A DNA stretch of 64,000 nt from Whitmania pigra (GCA_021613335.1 JAJTWR010000448.1:316001-380000); one strand, 5' to 3'. Numbered from the stretch's first letter, positions 23,500 to 35,370 are shown. The notes: generated from the sequence alone by a model not told the origin. Made by a program: numbers and translations.

Positions 23500-24104
23500 A
23501 GATTTCGATGTGTCTGATAAATGCGGTCAAGAGTGAAAATGATTTTTTCTAGTTTATTGCTGGTGCGGGGAGTCATTGTACAATTTGAACCATCGTCAGC
23601 TGTAAACACACTATAGAAATATTTTTGGAAAATATTGGCTATCTCGGTCGGATTAGAATTGAATGTACCATCCTGTCTTTATATCTCGTGTAATGGTTTA
23701 TGTGTTGACAACGATCTGTTTACAAATCGTAGCTGATATGAGTGAGCTCTATTATCATTTGTTGTAGTCTTCTACGACCATTTTGAGATCTTTAGACTTG
23801 TACTTGAAATTAGTTTCCAGCAATCATCAACTGAGAAGCAATAGTGAAACAAGTCACTCCATCTGATTTCACAAAAATAATTATTGAGATTTCTATAACA
23901 TGATTTGTATAAATGTTAGTTTTGACAATGGATCATAGTTGATTGTCTGGGGAGGTTTGGTTTGAAAACTATGGTGTTGTGGCCACTCTGAGCAATTGGG
24001 GGCATCATTTCAAAATTCTGCGATAAATAGCATGCATCATTCCAGAAGAGTTGATCTAGTATATTTGATCGTGGAATTGAAAGTTTTACGAGTTCTTGCA
24101 CTAT
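23500..24104 (-). mobile_element. CR1/L2-like LINE fragment (endonuclease end and linker)
   Basis: On the minus strand, broken frames resemble the end of an APE-type endonuclease domain (ILDQLFWNDACYLSQ then QSGHNTIVFKP, about 23,940-24,090) and, further on, the linker before reverse transcriptase (RQDGTFNSNPTEIANIFQKY then SVFTADDGSNC, about 23,580-23,690). The elements of this type place these segments in this order. Stops and shifts make it non-functional, and no RT domain follows within the fragment. Confidence 0.7.
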
Positions 24105-24790
24105 ACAAAACATCTTGCTCAAAACTATAATGTTAAGGATAAAGTTTTGTCAAAAAATATATCTTTGTTGCGGGCCATGCCCCTGCAGAAATATATTCAG
24201 CTCATCATACATGGCGATTTCCATTAGAAACTTCCTTGTTCTCTTCACCGACATCATGCAAGAGTAGTAATCTTGGTTTTCTGAATTTTGACACCAAAAA
24301 ATCATCGTGAGAATCGTCAAGTCTGCGGGTTTCAAAAATTTAAATCAGATGGGCCAGCTCTGGATCTCGCCGCTGTAGGACTCGAATTACAAACTTTTGT
24401 CTCTACAAACACAGTCTCTCTGGTAGGAGTTTTTAAGTCTTTCAACTTCTTCAATGTGAATGCTATTGCTTTTTCAGCTAAAACCAAGTGAACATCTTTC
24501 TGACACAAATATTCCAGAGGAGAAACTGCATCACAAAGTTCTTCAATAGCCAATTTAATTTAATTCAGTGTTCACTTCTTGGCAATTCAGATCAAACTGC
24601 TGATCAATTTGTAGCATTGCATAATTCACTTCTTTTTTCATCTTATAAAAACATTTTTATAAGACTATTCCAGCGTGTTTCACAGTCCAGTATCAGAATC
24701 TTTTCTTTACCAAAAGTTTCTATCTTTTGAGGTTTCAGGTTTACATAAATACGGACAGAAGTGATTTTTGAAATACTTTAACAATTTGCC
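24105..24790 (-). mobile_element. hAT transposase fragment, copy A
   Basis: Minus-strand broken frames contain FKEIIAKARQIVKVFQKS, ILDCETRWNSLIKMF and LCDAVSPLEYLCQKDVHLVL. The TRWNS motif and what follows it are typical of the core of hAT transposases. The segment 24,105-24,560 closely matches 34,843-35,370 at DNA level, so both derive from one transposon family. Neither has a clear pair of inverted ends here. Confidence 0.7.
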
Positions 24791-25411
24791 TCGCTTTTGC
24801 AATAATTTCCTTAAACTCAGGAACAAAACTTTTATACATATAATAATAAACTAATACAAAACGGTAGGGTAATAACAATTCAGTTACAGAACAATACTGA
24901 AGCTTAAATTTATCTAACCAGTTCAGATTTGTAAAACCCGAGTTTCGGGTTCACAAAATAGATGAAAAACCCGGTTCGGGGAAACCCTGACCCAAAATAC
25001 TAATTACGAACATCTTGAAAAATCATGATAGGGCTTATTTTCAGAGTAGGTCTTATTTTCATGGAAGCATCAAATAATGTTACAGTCGTCCACGACGAAT
25101 TTCTTCCTTGTTTTATTAAACATAATTATACATTTTGTTTGGTGTTAGGAGACAAGATGTTTGTTCTGAACCAGTCTGACAACTTTTCAAGGTCAGAGTA
25201 GAGTTCAGTAATATCATTTCCAGATTAAGTTTACTATTGCATAATTAATTTTAGGTGCATTATGAATTGTATTACTAATTTTAATATAATTATCATAACA
25301 TTTGTGATCTTTTGTCTTGCCAAATATGCACCTCCATCGATTATTGATGCTAATAATGTACACTTAGTACACCAACATATCTAGTCAAGCACATTAATAT
25401 TAAAGCACCCG
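24791..25411. other. Spacer before the first metalloprotease repeat unit
   Basis: AT-rich sequence without a supported gene. It lies between the hAT fragment and the start of homology between the two 8.2-kb duplicates at 25,412. Nothing else recognised. Confidence 0.6.
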
Positions 25412-25524
25412 ACATTGTCGAAACCATTTAATTGGAGACCAAATTTCAAATAGTGAATGGTAAAAGCGGGTCAGAACTGGTTCTGTTTCTTTGTTGTCGT
25501 AATGGTTAGCAGATCTCTTGTCCC

Positions 25525-25531
25525 TATAAAA
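25525..25531 (+). promoter_or_regulatory. TATA box of metalloprotease copy 1
   Basis: TATAAAA lies 60 bases before the start codon, at a distance that would place transcription start near 25,555-25,560. The surrounding sequence is conserved in copy 2. Confidence 0.7.
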
Positions 25532-25590
25532 GAGAATAATTTAAGAAAAGGTTCTTGATTACTTTGCGTTGTCTCTCATTTTTTTAGAGA

Positions 25591-28500
25591 ATGGTGAGTA
25601 CCTTCGTGTTACCAGTTTAATATTGTTAACAAGATACATTGCTTATTTAAATATATATTTTATAATTAACGCATGCCAGGAAATTTTTAAAAATAAAATC
25701 TTAAAGAATAAAGAAATAGTTAAATAAAAGTCTTATTTTAATACATTCAAAAATCACTTTTCAGGTTTGTGGAGCAATAAGATTGGTATTCTTGATGGCT
25801 TGTCTTCACCAAGCAATATCGACAAAAATAGAAGAAGGTACTGCTTGAAACTCCTATTATTTTATTTCTTAAAGCTAAAGTTATTTTACTTTACAGTTCA
25901 AGATACATAAGATGTCACATTATTAATATAATTATTCTACATTTGAGAATTTTTTTATATTAAAACTATGTTGTTATTTACAATTTAGATGTATGTCTAA
26001 TCGAAAAGTTGAAAATAATTTCAGTAAAACCGAGATGGATTGACAACAAGAATAACAATTCAAAAACGTTACCTGATCTCATACAAATCGACCTGAAACT
26101 TGAAAGCGGTAAAATAACCTTGAATCTGATCAAACAATCGATTGGGTCAACCAAGCTACCCTTGGTAATATCCGGTTCAGAAGGTCAAAGGTCAATGTGG
26201 GAACCATATGAAAATGGGGTTAGTTCACTGTTGTTAATAGGTCTAAACTTACAACACAACATAATACTTTGCAATACAATTGCTTAATTAGTCATTTAAT
26301 GCGTTACCTTTTTTATGTTGACAAATATTATTCGTATTTTTTTGCAAAAACAATTAACTCTTTCATGAGAATATATTTTTGAAGCTTTTGGGCATCTACA
26401 CTGATTACTCATTCGATGCCTCTGCCACAGTAGCCATCATGAAAACCGATGAAATCGAGGAAACTTTATATGTGAGTCATCAAATACCCAATTATGATAA
26501 ATAGCAAGAAATTGTCACACAATGATAATAGTTCTATTTACTATAAAATTCAAATCAAAATCCTTCACTGAATATCTAATTGATTTACTATTAATATATG
26601 TTTTCATTTATAAATGTGGATTTCCGTTTTACTTAAATTCAAAACAAATTTAAGCAATAGCACTCATTTATGAATCGTTCAATATCAAAATAGATGGTCA
26701 CATTTACTCATGACGATGAATCAGTTTCCTTGGGTCCTTGCGGTGTCTTCACTGAAGATCTAAACCTGGGCAATGATAACGAATACGATAGAAACGAAAG
26801 TACCAAAAGCAGAATTGTCAGCATTGATGGCGTTCTTCACTCTCTCTTTGAAAGCAGGAGAAGAATTCCAGGACAGAATATTCATTTGGCTAGAGGTACA
26901 TTTCTAAATAGAATTGCTTAAGAATTAAAGTGATGTCAAAATCTTAATAATAACAACGGTAAAAAAAATAACTCAAAATAGCTGAATTAAAGTTGGAAAC
27001 TATTATAACTCTGACACAGAAATCTAACCTCCATACCATTGCATGAATTCATTTTTATCTCTTACCTTCATTTTAATATTGCTCGAAAATCGCATGAAAT
27101 ATTTGTCTGAGTTCAATAAATTTGATAAATATATAAATTTAACGCGTTGCTCCACATTGTGTGAAAAAATGTCAATTGGAAATCATATACATAAAAAGAT
27201 ATCGTAAAAAAACTTAACTGGAGTAAACGTTTTTTAATTTTCGTAAATTGTTGCATCAGTTTACAAGAAGAGAAATTCAGGAATTAGGAAGAGAGCAACC
27301 GTGAAAAAGGCAAAAAAGAGACTGATGACAATAGAAATATTTACGATCATAGATTACGCAATTTTTAAAAAGTGAGATGCCTTGTCTTAATATTTGCTTG
27401 TCTATAAAAAAAAAATCAACAAAAACAACGAATATTTTTGTCTTTTCACATTAAATGAATCACAAGATATTTTTAGATTCTTTGAGGAAAGTAAATCTAC
27501 GTTCGAAGAGGAAAAAAAAAAAGATGCAATTAAATATATCTATTACCTCTATACCCACGTTATGGAAGAGGTATTAAAGGAAATGTTATTACTGATCACT
27601 CCACTCACAAATAAATGTTACATTTTCAATATTGCATCTATTCATTATTAATATTTTAATTAATTTAATTTAATTAATATTTTAAGCACGAGACTCATTT
27701 ATAGTTTCTCAAATAATTATTTATACAAACAGGTAAGAAGGCTTTTTGAGAATATCGAATACGACGATATCAATCTCTTTAAGTTCACCACCAAATGGGT
27801 TGGAGCATTCATAGCAGAGGTGAGTGATCATATGGCATCTAATTGTAATTGGGAAAGTTTTAAAATCTGTCTTTTGTCTAATATTACTTCAGGTGATTTC
27901 TTTAACAATTCAGTAATTGAATTTCTACTTTCTGAGCAATATGCCTCAAAAAACATATTTCACAAAATATGAATTTTTAAGCTGTTTAATAGGTTAAAGT
28001 TAGGCAAGCAAATCTAACAAAAATAATTCCTCTATCTGATTTACAGCAATAATTGTGACACATTATGTGTGACTGATTTTGGAAAAAATTAAAATTTCCA
28101 AATTACATAGACCATTGGTTGTTGTGACAAATATAAATTTTTTTTGAGAAACTTTGGTGTGATGGTCCGCTAACCAGCAAGTTAAGCAGTGATGGGCTTT
28201 AACTACTTAAAAAGTGGTTAACTACTGTAGTTACATTGAATCAATAATAAAGATTGTCCAAACCATTCCTGGCATTGTTGTCTCTGGGTGAAATATTTAC
28301 GACATAAAATATTCAAAAATATTAAGTAATATAATTTATTGTAATAATAATCATACTTTTTGTGAATAACCTCTCATGTTATATGTCGCAATAGTTTTAA
28401 TTAGATGAGTAATAAATGATTAATTTAACAATAAATATCAATAATTTAGTAATAAATGATTAATTTAATAATAAATATCAATAATTTAGTAATAAATGAT

Positions 28501-31500
28501 TAATTTGATAATAAATATCAAATGAATGAGAATCGCCACTGGAGTTGTTCTCGTGGTCAATTAATGTCAAATTATCACGACCGTCTTGATTGAAAACAAT
28601 CAGTCACTTGATTGATTGTTGCCTTAGTGATGCCCATGTCTTGATTGAAAACAATCAGTCACTTGATTGATTGTTGCCTTAGTGATGCCCATGTCTTGAT
28701 TGAAAACAATCAGTCACTTGATTGATTGTTGCCTTAGTGATGCCCATGTCTTGATTGAAAACAATCAGTCACTTGATTGATTGTTGCCTTAGTGATGCCC
28801 ATGTCTTGTAGTCTTTTATAAAAAAGTAATTAGTAACTTTTTTTAACTACTTTTTAAATAAGTAGTTAGTAACTATTCCTTAACTACTTCCATAGTAGTT
28901 AACTACTTTTTAACTACTTTTGACATTTGATAAAATTAATTTTCTGGACAATTGAACAAGACATAATTATTAGCATATTTATTTACAATATTGTAACATT
29001 TTCAACAAAATTTTATTGTCCAAATTAATCAAAAATAGAAGAAACTATGCTTATAAAGTGATGTACCAAATTGTGAAATTGGAATAAATTTTTTTTTCTT
29101 CATTTTATTTTAAAATTTGTTTAAAAGTAGTTAAAAAGTAGTTAACTATTTGTAGTTAAAAAGTAGTTAACTATTTGTAGTTAAAAAATAGTTAACTATT
29201 TGTAGTTAAAAAGTAGTTAACTATTTGTAGTTAAAAAGTAGTTAACTATTTGTAGTTTAAAAGTAGTTAAAAAGTAGTTAACTATTTGTAGTTAAAAAGT
29301 AGTTAACTATTTGTAGTTAAAAAGTAGTTAACTATTTGTAGTTAAAAAATAGTTAACTATTTGTAGTTAAAAAGTAGTTAACTATTTGTAGTTAAAAAGT
29401 AGTTAACTATTTGTAGTTTAAAAGTAGTTAACTATTTGTAGTTAATAACTACTTTAAAAGTAGTTAAGTACTATTTTTTAACTACATTTTTAAGAGTAGT
29501 TATTAACTACTCCCTAACTACTTTAAAGTAGTTATTAACTAGTAGTTAACTACTTATAGTTACTAACTACCCATCACTGAAGTTAAATGATAAGTTTTTT
29601 GAGTGAGTAATCGAACTGATTAGTTTTGTTGATCTAAAGGATTTATCTGATCTGATATTAGATTTTTGGATTTGGTGTGGAATTGTGGAATTTGGAATGT
29701 TTTAGGCTTAAGTTGTGTGGCATGTAGATTAGCCGAATGGGTTACGTGCCTGCATAAGGCTGTAATGGCAACAGTCGTAATGTGTCGTGTTCGAAACCCA
29801 TTCTGCACTGCGCCAGCGCCCTTAGGAAGGAGTGCTATATAAATGGTTACAAGAAACGCTTATGGCGCTATATAAATGAAATTACAATTACAATTATTTT
29901 ACCATAATTTTAAGCCGAGGAATGTAACAAATAATAAACAAACTTAAATAATAATTAATTAAATCGCTTAACTAGTTAATTTATTGTGCCAAGAGTGTTT
30001 CATGTAATATTACTTGAAGTAATTAATTTAGTAATTTCTTAATTGAAGTAAATAAATTTTTCAAATATTCCACTTCAGAATCCCGACGATTTGCCATTTA
30101 TTGAGCCAGGCGCAATTGAAATTTCGCCAGATGACACCTTGTACAAAATTCAAAGATGGGTTTCCGATCAAGATGTCAAAATTAAATTTCCAAATTATGA
30201 CTTGCTGATCACATTCACAGGGTCAAAACATTCAAATGTTATTGGATATATATAACTTAAATATAGTTTACTTATATCATCACTTAAACCAGATTGACTT
30301 ATCCAATTACTTTTTTTAAAATACCTTTTTTTGTATTTTAAATATCTATCTTTACATTCTTGTTTTTCAGTGTCGATTTAGAGAATACACTTGGCATTTC
30401 TAAAATGTTTGGAATGTGCTCTACTCGTGGGGTAGCTATTGTACGATACAATCGTTTTATTCATATGACAAAAATAACTGCTCATGAAATTGGACACTCG
30501 TGAGTTTTACTTTTATTAACCATTTATTAACCACTGGCAGTTTTGTAATTTAAAGAAATAAATAATAAAGAATAATAAAAATATTTTTTTCTGTTTTCAA
30601 AAGGCTGGGTGCTATACACGATGGAGTGAATAAGGAATGTCAAGCTGAGGATGGCTATTTGATGACACCAAGAGAGCTACCTCCACACCTCCCGAATTCG
30701 AGCCTTTTTTCCAGATGTTCAGTTTATAATTTCTATAGTTTTGTTGCCAGTCGGGAATCGTAAGTGATTTCGACAATTAAAATTTATTTGCTGTAAAATT
30801 GAAGGTTTTCAGGGTAATTGTAACAACGATTATCAATAACGCACTTCATGTCATTATCCATAACCAGCATGGTGATTAAATTGCTCAAAGAATTTACACT
30901 ATTTATCGATTAGGCAAATGTGGAGTTTTTGTGTTTCCTAGCTTCATAAACCTCTTGAGAATTGAGAGTAGAATTTTTATATTTATTTGCCGTTATTTTC
31001 TGTCATGACAATTGCAGAGCAGGTATGAACTGTTTGACAAAAGAGGGAAATTTCAGCAAGCATCATGAAATGGATATCTTTTCGAAATTACTTTTTGGTC
31101 AAATGTATGACCTTGATGATCAGTGTAAAATGTACTTTGGATCGGATTCACTCTATATAGGGGTACGAAAGCATGATTAAATTTTTGATTAGTAAAATGT
31201 TTTTTTTTTGCTTAAATAATTATGTAATATATTTTGATCTGCTTTTAAAAGGATTTGAAAGTTAATTTTTATTTGTGAACACATGTTGTTTTGATTAAGC
31301 TTTGTTAATAATTGCGTTAATGGTTTCCAATGAAGGGACGTGGAAATGATAAAGTGATGTGCCGCAACATCAGCTGCCTCAATAGTCATTTCAATTTGAA
31401 GGCGATGGATGGAACTCCTTGTTCAAATAAGTCTTGGTGTCTTGAAGGAGAATGTGTCTTCGATATCAGGGCTCCAAGAGTTCCAGGTAAACTGTCATTA

Positions 31501-33467
31501 TAAATGTAACAATTTAGTATTTGTCATAACATTTTTTAATTAGTTAATTCTAATCAAAACGCAATCTGTCTTTCCAGAGAACTGTATCAACGGCGATAAA
31601 CTATATCAATTGGATTCTCAGAATAACAGCGCTTCTAAAATCGAATGTAAAAAGAATATAAAAGACGGATCAGAAGTTTGCCAATCTGAGCAGTTCAGAA
31701 ATGATTGCTGCTTATCATGCGCACAGAATGAATTCATGCACAGAGGTCAGTTTGCATTTCGAAACTAATATTACATTGATAGTGACGATGAATGTAATGT
31801 AAATATAATATAAATTTAAATATAGAACCATACATATCCATTCCGTCATTCCTCTACATCAGCGGTTCTCAACCTGACATTTTTGACAGGTGTCGCCTAA
31901 GACACTGAGAAATTAATATTTTTTTAATATGTTCTTAGAGATATTTTTTAAAGACACATTTTTTGGCAAAACCTATACCTAGCGTTACATATAGCAACCA
32001 TTTTTCGGCTATTGTATAGTGCTTAAAGTCGCGTCGGGCCGTTTGTTATATGGCAAAGTAGCTTGAACTTGGTGCAACCAACTAAGTATGTTATTTGATA
32101 TTGTACATTGTACATTGTACAAATGAAATATACATGAAAGGATGTGTTCACAACCTTCGTTCTCTGTTAAGTTGTTAGTGCTAGTGAGCACGTTTGTTGT
32201 TTGCTGCCACAATGAATTTAGCATTTTCATCTCATTAAAAATGTTGCAATGTTTGGAAACTCAATTAAAGTTACAAAATAAATAAAATAAATACTTTCAA
32301 ATTATGACAACATGTTTCCACATTTAAAAGTAACTAAATCTAATATTTAGAATTGAAAAGTAACAACGACAATGATCCCTGAGTGAAAGGTAGCCCATTC
32401 AATTTTGTTGTTGGGGGAACGCCGCATCACAGTATGTGCTGCCTGGGGTCGCAGCGTCAGAAAGGTTGAGAACCAATGTTCTGGTGCTGTAGAAACTCCT
32501 CCTAGGTCGTGTCCAAGTTCAGCATCAATCACACAAAAATTGTTACGAGATTGATATTATTGTTGACGTAAATAACTTATTCCTTAATGTTTCCAGTAAT
32601 TTATAATTGGAACATTATAACTGTCAATAAATTAACTAAGAAAAAATTATTCATTTCGTTAAACAGGTTGTCGCGATACATTAGAAGAATGTTCCATGCT
32701 CGAACCTCGTGACTGCTACCATGATTATTACGCAACAGTTTGCTGCAAGACTTGCCGTTTCTTTGTTCAAAACCAGTCAGATACTAGCTGTCTCTATGGT
32801 GACAGAATTGCTGGATGCTTGGACTTGGTTCCTTCAGTGTGTCACATTTACTCTAAATTATGCTGCAAAACATGTGCCTCTTATCTTTCTTCAAACAAAC
32901 AAAATGGAAATGCAGAATTCATTCCTAACCCCAACAATTTCAGTTGTATGTTTAAGCGTCTCAGTTTCACTCATGGCACTACTAGACACTTCATTTTTTT
33001 TTACAGATCTCTGCAGCCAAGGAGACTTCCCTGATACTTTGGAATACAAGACCGTCTGGGGTGAAAATCGACGTCTAAAATGTAATGAATTGATTGATAA
33101 GGATCCCAGTCTCTGTTACAACTCTGTTGTTCAGAAATACTGTTGTGCCTCTTGTAGCGCAGTCGAATTAGTCAAAGGTGTGTTACATACTTTCCAATTG
33201 ATTCTATTTTTTATTCTCTATATTTTTGTGACGTGCAGAAATATGGGTAAGGAAAATTTCTTTGTAAAAAATGTAAATTCTACAAATCGTATTGCAGATT
33301 ACTGCAAAAATGGTGATACCACAGCTTCTCTGATCTACATTCACAAGAAATTCACTTGCAGCCAATTGGTAGCCTACAATCCTCGCCTGTGTGAAACTGG
33401 AAATACAAAAAACCTTTGTTGTGAAACTTGTGGACGATTTACTGTCAGACCAGTGATGCTTGAATAG
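25591..33467 (+). CDS. Secreted ADAMTS-like M12B metalloprotease with five PLAC-like modules, copy 1
   Basis: Sixteen exons inferred: 25591-25593, 25765-25837, 25989-26218, 26385-26471, 26694-26895, 27467-27570, 27733-27819, 30079-30221, 30371-30499, 30604-30759, 31018-31162, 31336-31486, 31578-31745, 32667-32945, 33007-33177, 33298-33467. Together 2,298 nt, 765 aa, phase consistent. Signal peptide (MVCGAIRLVFLMACLHQA); prodomain to about residue 260; M12B catalytic domain with intact zinc site HEIGHSLGAIHD (His348, 352, 358, Glu349) and Met-turn Met373; ADAMTS-type cysteine-rich region (MDGTPCSNKSWCLEGECV); then five cysteine modules each ending CCxxC (from about residue 505), like the PLAC domain that usually occurs once at an ADAMTS C-terminus. 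No thrombospondin repeat seen. It should cleave extracellular or matrix proteins. The start codon forms a coding exon alone. Confidence 0.9.
28583..28802 (+). repeat. Four perfect 55-bp tandem repeats
   Basis: The unit starts GTCTTGATTGAAAACAATCA and contains self-complementary parts (TTGATTG...CAATCA and TGATTGATTGTTG), so each unit can fold as a hairpin. Four identical copies in tandem lie within the hAT element. The same four stand at 39,617-39,836. Confidence 0.95.
29125..29455 (+). repeat. 25-bp minisatellite, GTTAAC core, copy 1
   Basis: Repeated unit GTAGTTAAAAAGTAGTTAAC plus TATTT (25 bp), with some units differing by A for G or carrying a short duplicated part. The palindromic GTTAAC core recurs in each unit. 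It is about 86 bp longer than its counterpart in copy 2. Confidence 0.93.
29715..29897 (+). repeat. tRNA-derived SINE, copy 1
   Basis: A-box-like TAGCCGAATGG at 29,730-29,740 and B-box GTGTTCGAAACCC at 29,787-29,799 are spaced as in a tRNA gene. A body follows, ending in GCGCTATATAAATGAAATTAC and an ATTACA-type tail. Internal pol III promoter plus short tail is the layout of a tRNA-derived SINE. It lies in intron 7, plus orientation. Confidence 0.82.
31860..32478 (+). mobile_element. hAT-like element in intron 13, copy 1
   Basis: Ends CAGCGGTTCTCAACCTG and CAGAAAGGTTGAGAACCAATG form an imperfect inverted repeat of the common hAT type (CAGTGGTTCTCAACC). A matching 8-bp duplication was not found (CTCTACAT against TTCTGGTG). 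No long transposase frame is present. A partial inverted copy of its right part lies at 34,690-34,850. Confidence 0.75.
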
Positions 33468-33571
33468 TTCATCTAATTCTTCCTGAATTTCTCGGCATTC
33501 GAACAAATTTAACAAAAAACACAAACCTTGACCTTACCAAGCAACAATAGCTTTTTAAGAAGATTTATGCA

Positions 33572-33577
33572 AATAAA
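33572..33577 (+). other. Poly(A) signal AATAAA, metalloprotease copy 1
   Basis: AATAAA 105 bases after the stop codon, conserved in copy 2 where about 101 extra bases precede it. Confidence 0.6.
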
Positions 33578-33955
33578 TTTAAAGTTATAAACTGCTTTTC
33601 AGTTACAAATTGCAGAAAACATGTGATCGCATTAATGAAGCCGAAACCTTTCAAAAAAGATTGTATTTTTACTTATAACTTCTGCATCTGTCGAATATAT
33701 TCTGTGAATTTTAAGTATTTTGCACCAAGAAACAATTTAAAGAGGAGTTGAATATAGTTGCAAAACTTACTGAAATATTGAGCGCAATTAGTAAAATGAT
33801 TTAAAAACTGAAAAATTCCCGGTTAAATACTTTCATATTACAATCTGGGTGTCTATACACAACTCCAACAAAAATGTCTGATGATTTACACTGAACAATT
33901 TTTAACAGCAAAATTTCAAAGGAGGTTATAATAATGTTAAACGTTATTAAATCAA

Positions 33956-34690
33956 TTATTTGAATGAAATGTTACCTGAAACAAAAAACCCAATACCTCC
34001 TCCTCTGTTATTAATTGAACACTTCGAAACAAAATTATAACCAATGATAGAAACAGAATTTTCATTATTTATATTTAACCAAGTTTCAGTTAAAGCAATA
34101 ATATTAGCACCACATTGTTCTATAAGCATTCGAATATCCGGCAATTTATTTATCATACTTCTACAGTTTATGTGAAATAAAGGAAACCTGTTGTCTGTTC
34201 TATCCAAATCAGTTGGTGAAGTATAGACATTATCACATAAATAAAACAAATTATATAGATTATCGGGTGAAAACTCCGAATCAAAATTATCATTATCAGA
34301 ACATATTACATATCCAGGCACATAAAGCTCTGAATTTCTACGAGGAGAAACATGCCTGTGGTTTTCAGTTTCTTCTTTTCTTGACTCTTTCAGAATAAAA
34401 AAATTTTTTCACTTGACCTGACCTCTACAAAATCACGACTCAAGATTATTGGTGGAGCATAATGCTTTTCATAACTTTTTCTGAAATTTCTTCTGAAAGT
34501 ACTGCATCTCTTGTCAGTTCTCCAAAAATCTTCCAACGTCGCCTTCTTCTGCCCACCTCAATTCCCCAGATGTGCATTTTGTTTTGGAGTTTTCTGGAGC
34601 AACTTGGCTCAAATTATCATGAAGCTTGACGAGTTCTTGCTTCAAGGATTCAATACCATTTGTTGCTTCCTTAACATTTATTGTAGGATC
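33956..34690 (-). mobile_element. CR1/L2-like LINE fragment (ORF1 end and endonuclease start)
   Basis: Minus strand. At 33,956-34,321 a frame reads FPLFHINCRSMINKLPDI, ANIIALTETWLN and RGGGIGFFVSG, the N-terminal motifs of an APE-type LINE endonuclease; the E in TETWLN is at a catalytic position. Upstream on the same strand (34,330-34,690) a coiled-coil-like stretch (GIESLKQELVKLHDNLSQ) and a broken frame resemble the end of ORF1. The endonuclease is truncated at 33,956. Confidence 0.78.
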
Positions 34691-34850
34691 CTAATCTTTC
34701 TGACACCGCGACCCCCAGGTAGCACTTGCCGTGTTACGGCGATACCCAACAACAAAACTGATTGGTTTACTTTTCACTCAGGAATCATTGTCGTTACCTT
34801 TGAATTCTAAATATTAGATTTAGTTAGTTTTAAATATGAAAACACTATAC
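34691..34850 (-). mobile_element. Inverted partial copy of the intron-13 hAT-like element
   Basis: The plus strand here matches the reverse complement of 32,330-32,480, for example TTTCACTCAGGAATCATTGT against TTTCACTCAGGGATCATTGT. The terminal repeat itself is degraded. It adjoins the hAT transposase fragment at 34,843-35,370, so the two could belong to a single larger element. Confidence 0.72.
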
Positions 34851-35370
34851 AAAACATCTTGCTCAAAACTATAAGGTTAAGGATAAAGTTTTGTCAAAAA
34901 ATATGTCCTTGTTGTGGGTCATGCCCCTGCAGAAATATATTCAGCCCATCATACAGAGAGATTTCCATTTAAAAACTTTTTTGTTCTCTTCACCGACATC
35001 ATTAAATTCTATTTTGGTCATCTCTATCAGCCTTACACAAACGTTTTATTAAATTTGTTGCAAGGATAAGTAACCTAGGTCTTCTGAATTTTGACACCAA
35101 AATCATCGTGAGAATCATCCAGGAAGTCTGCCGGTTTCAAAAATTTAAATCAGATGGGGCAGTTCTGGATTGCGCCGCTGTAGGACTCGAATTACAAACT
35201 TTTGAAACACAGTCTCCCTGGTAGGAGTTTTTAAGTCTTTCAACTTCTTCAATGTAAATGCTATTGCTTTTTCAGCTAAGACCAATTGAACATCTTCCTG
35301 GCACAAATATTGCACTGCAATTTCCAGAAGAGAAACTGCATCACAAAGTTCTTTAACAGCCAACAAAAAG
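34843..35370 (-). mobile_element. hAT transposase fragment, copy B
   Basis: DNA-level match to 24,105-24,560, and the minus-strand frame ELCDAVSLLEIAVQYLCQED with LVLAEKAIAFTLKKLKDL is the same transposase portion. It contains about 80 bp (near 35,010-35,075) that copy A lacks. Broken by stops and shifts. Confidence 0.72.

Larger units (their letters stand above)
28187..29579 (+). mobile_element. Non-autonomous hAT element filled with minisatellites, copy 1
   Basis: In intron 7 the sequence begins CAGTGATGGGC and ends ACCCATCACTG, a perfect terminal inversion of ten bases. It is flanked by AAGTTAAG (28179-28186) and AAGTTAAA (29580-29587), a 7-of-8 target duplication. No transposase is encoded. 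The interior is mostly GTAGTTAACTA-type repeats, a 25-bp minisatellite and a 4 x 55-bp array. Confidence 0.88.
25412..33621 (+). repeat. Copy 1 of an 8.2-kb tandem segmental duplication
   Basis: This unit matches 36,463-44,670 almost base for base, introns and inserted transposons included. The first shared bases are ACATTGT(C/T)GAAACC and the last GCAGAAAACA. The copies differ by scattered substitutions, about 86 bp in the minisatellite of one intron, small differences in introns 2, 4 and 5, and about 101 bp present only in copy 2 between stop codon and poly(A) signal. Confidence 0.97.

Noticed and set aside
28583..28802. CRISPR-like array
   Set aside because: The 55-bp units are directly adjacent with no spacers, in a eukaryotic intron and inside a hAT element.
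31852..32486. 8-bp target duplication for the intron-13 hAT-like element
   Set aside because: CTCTACAT and TTCTGGTG do not match; the element call rests on inverted ends only.
32709..33467. 252-aa plus-strand frame (and its twin at 43,657-44,415) as a separate protein
   Set aside because: It reads through the introns at 32,946-33,006 and 33,178-33,297; only its later parts coincide with real exons of the metalloprotease gene, whose own frame differs in the exon at 32,667-32,945.
33204..33524. 106-aa minus-strand frame, also at 44,152-44,472
   Set aside because: Antisense shadow of the last metalloprotease exon and intron.
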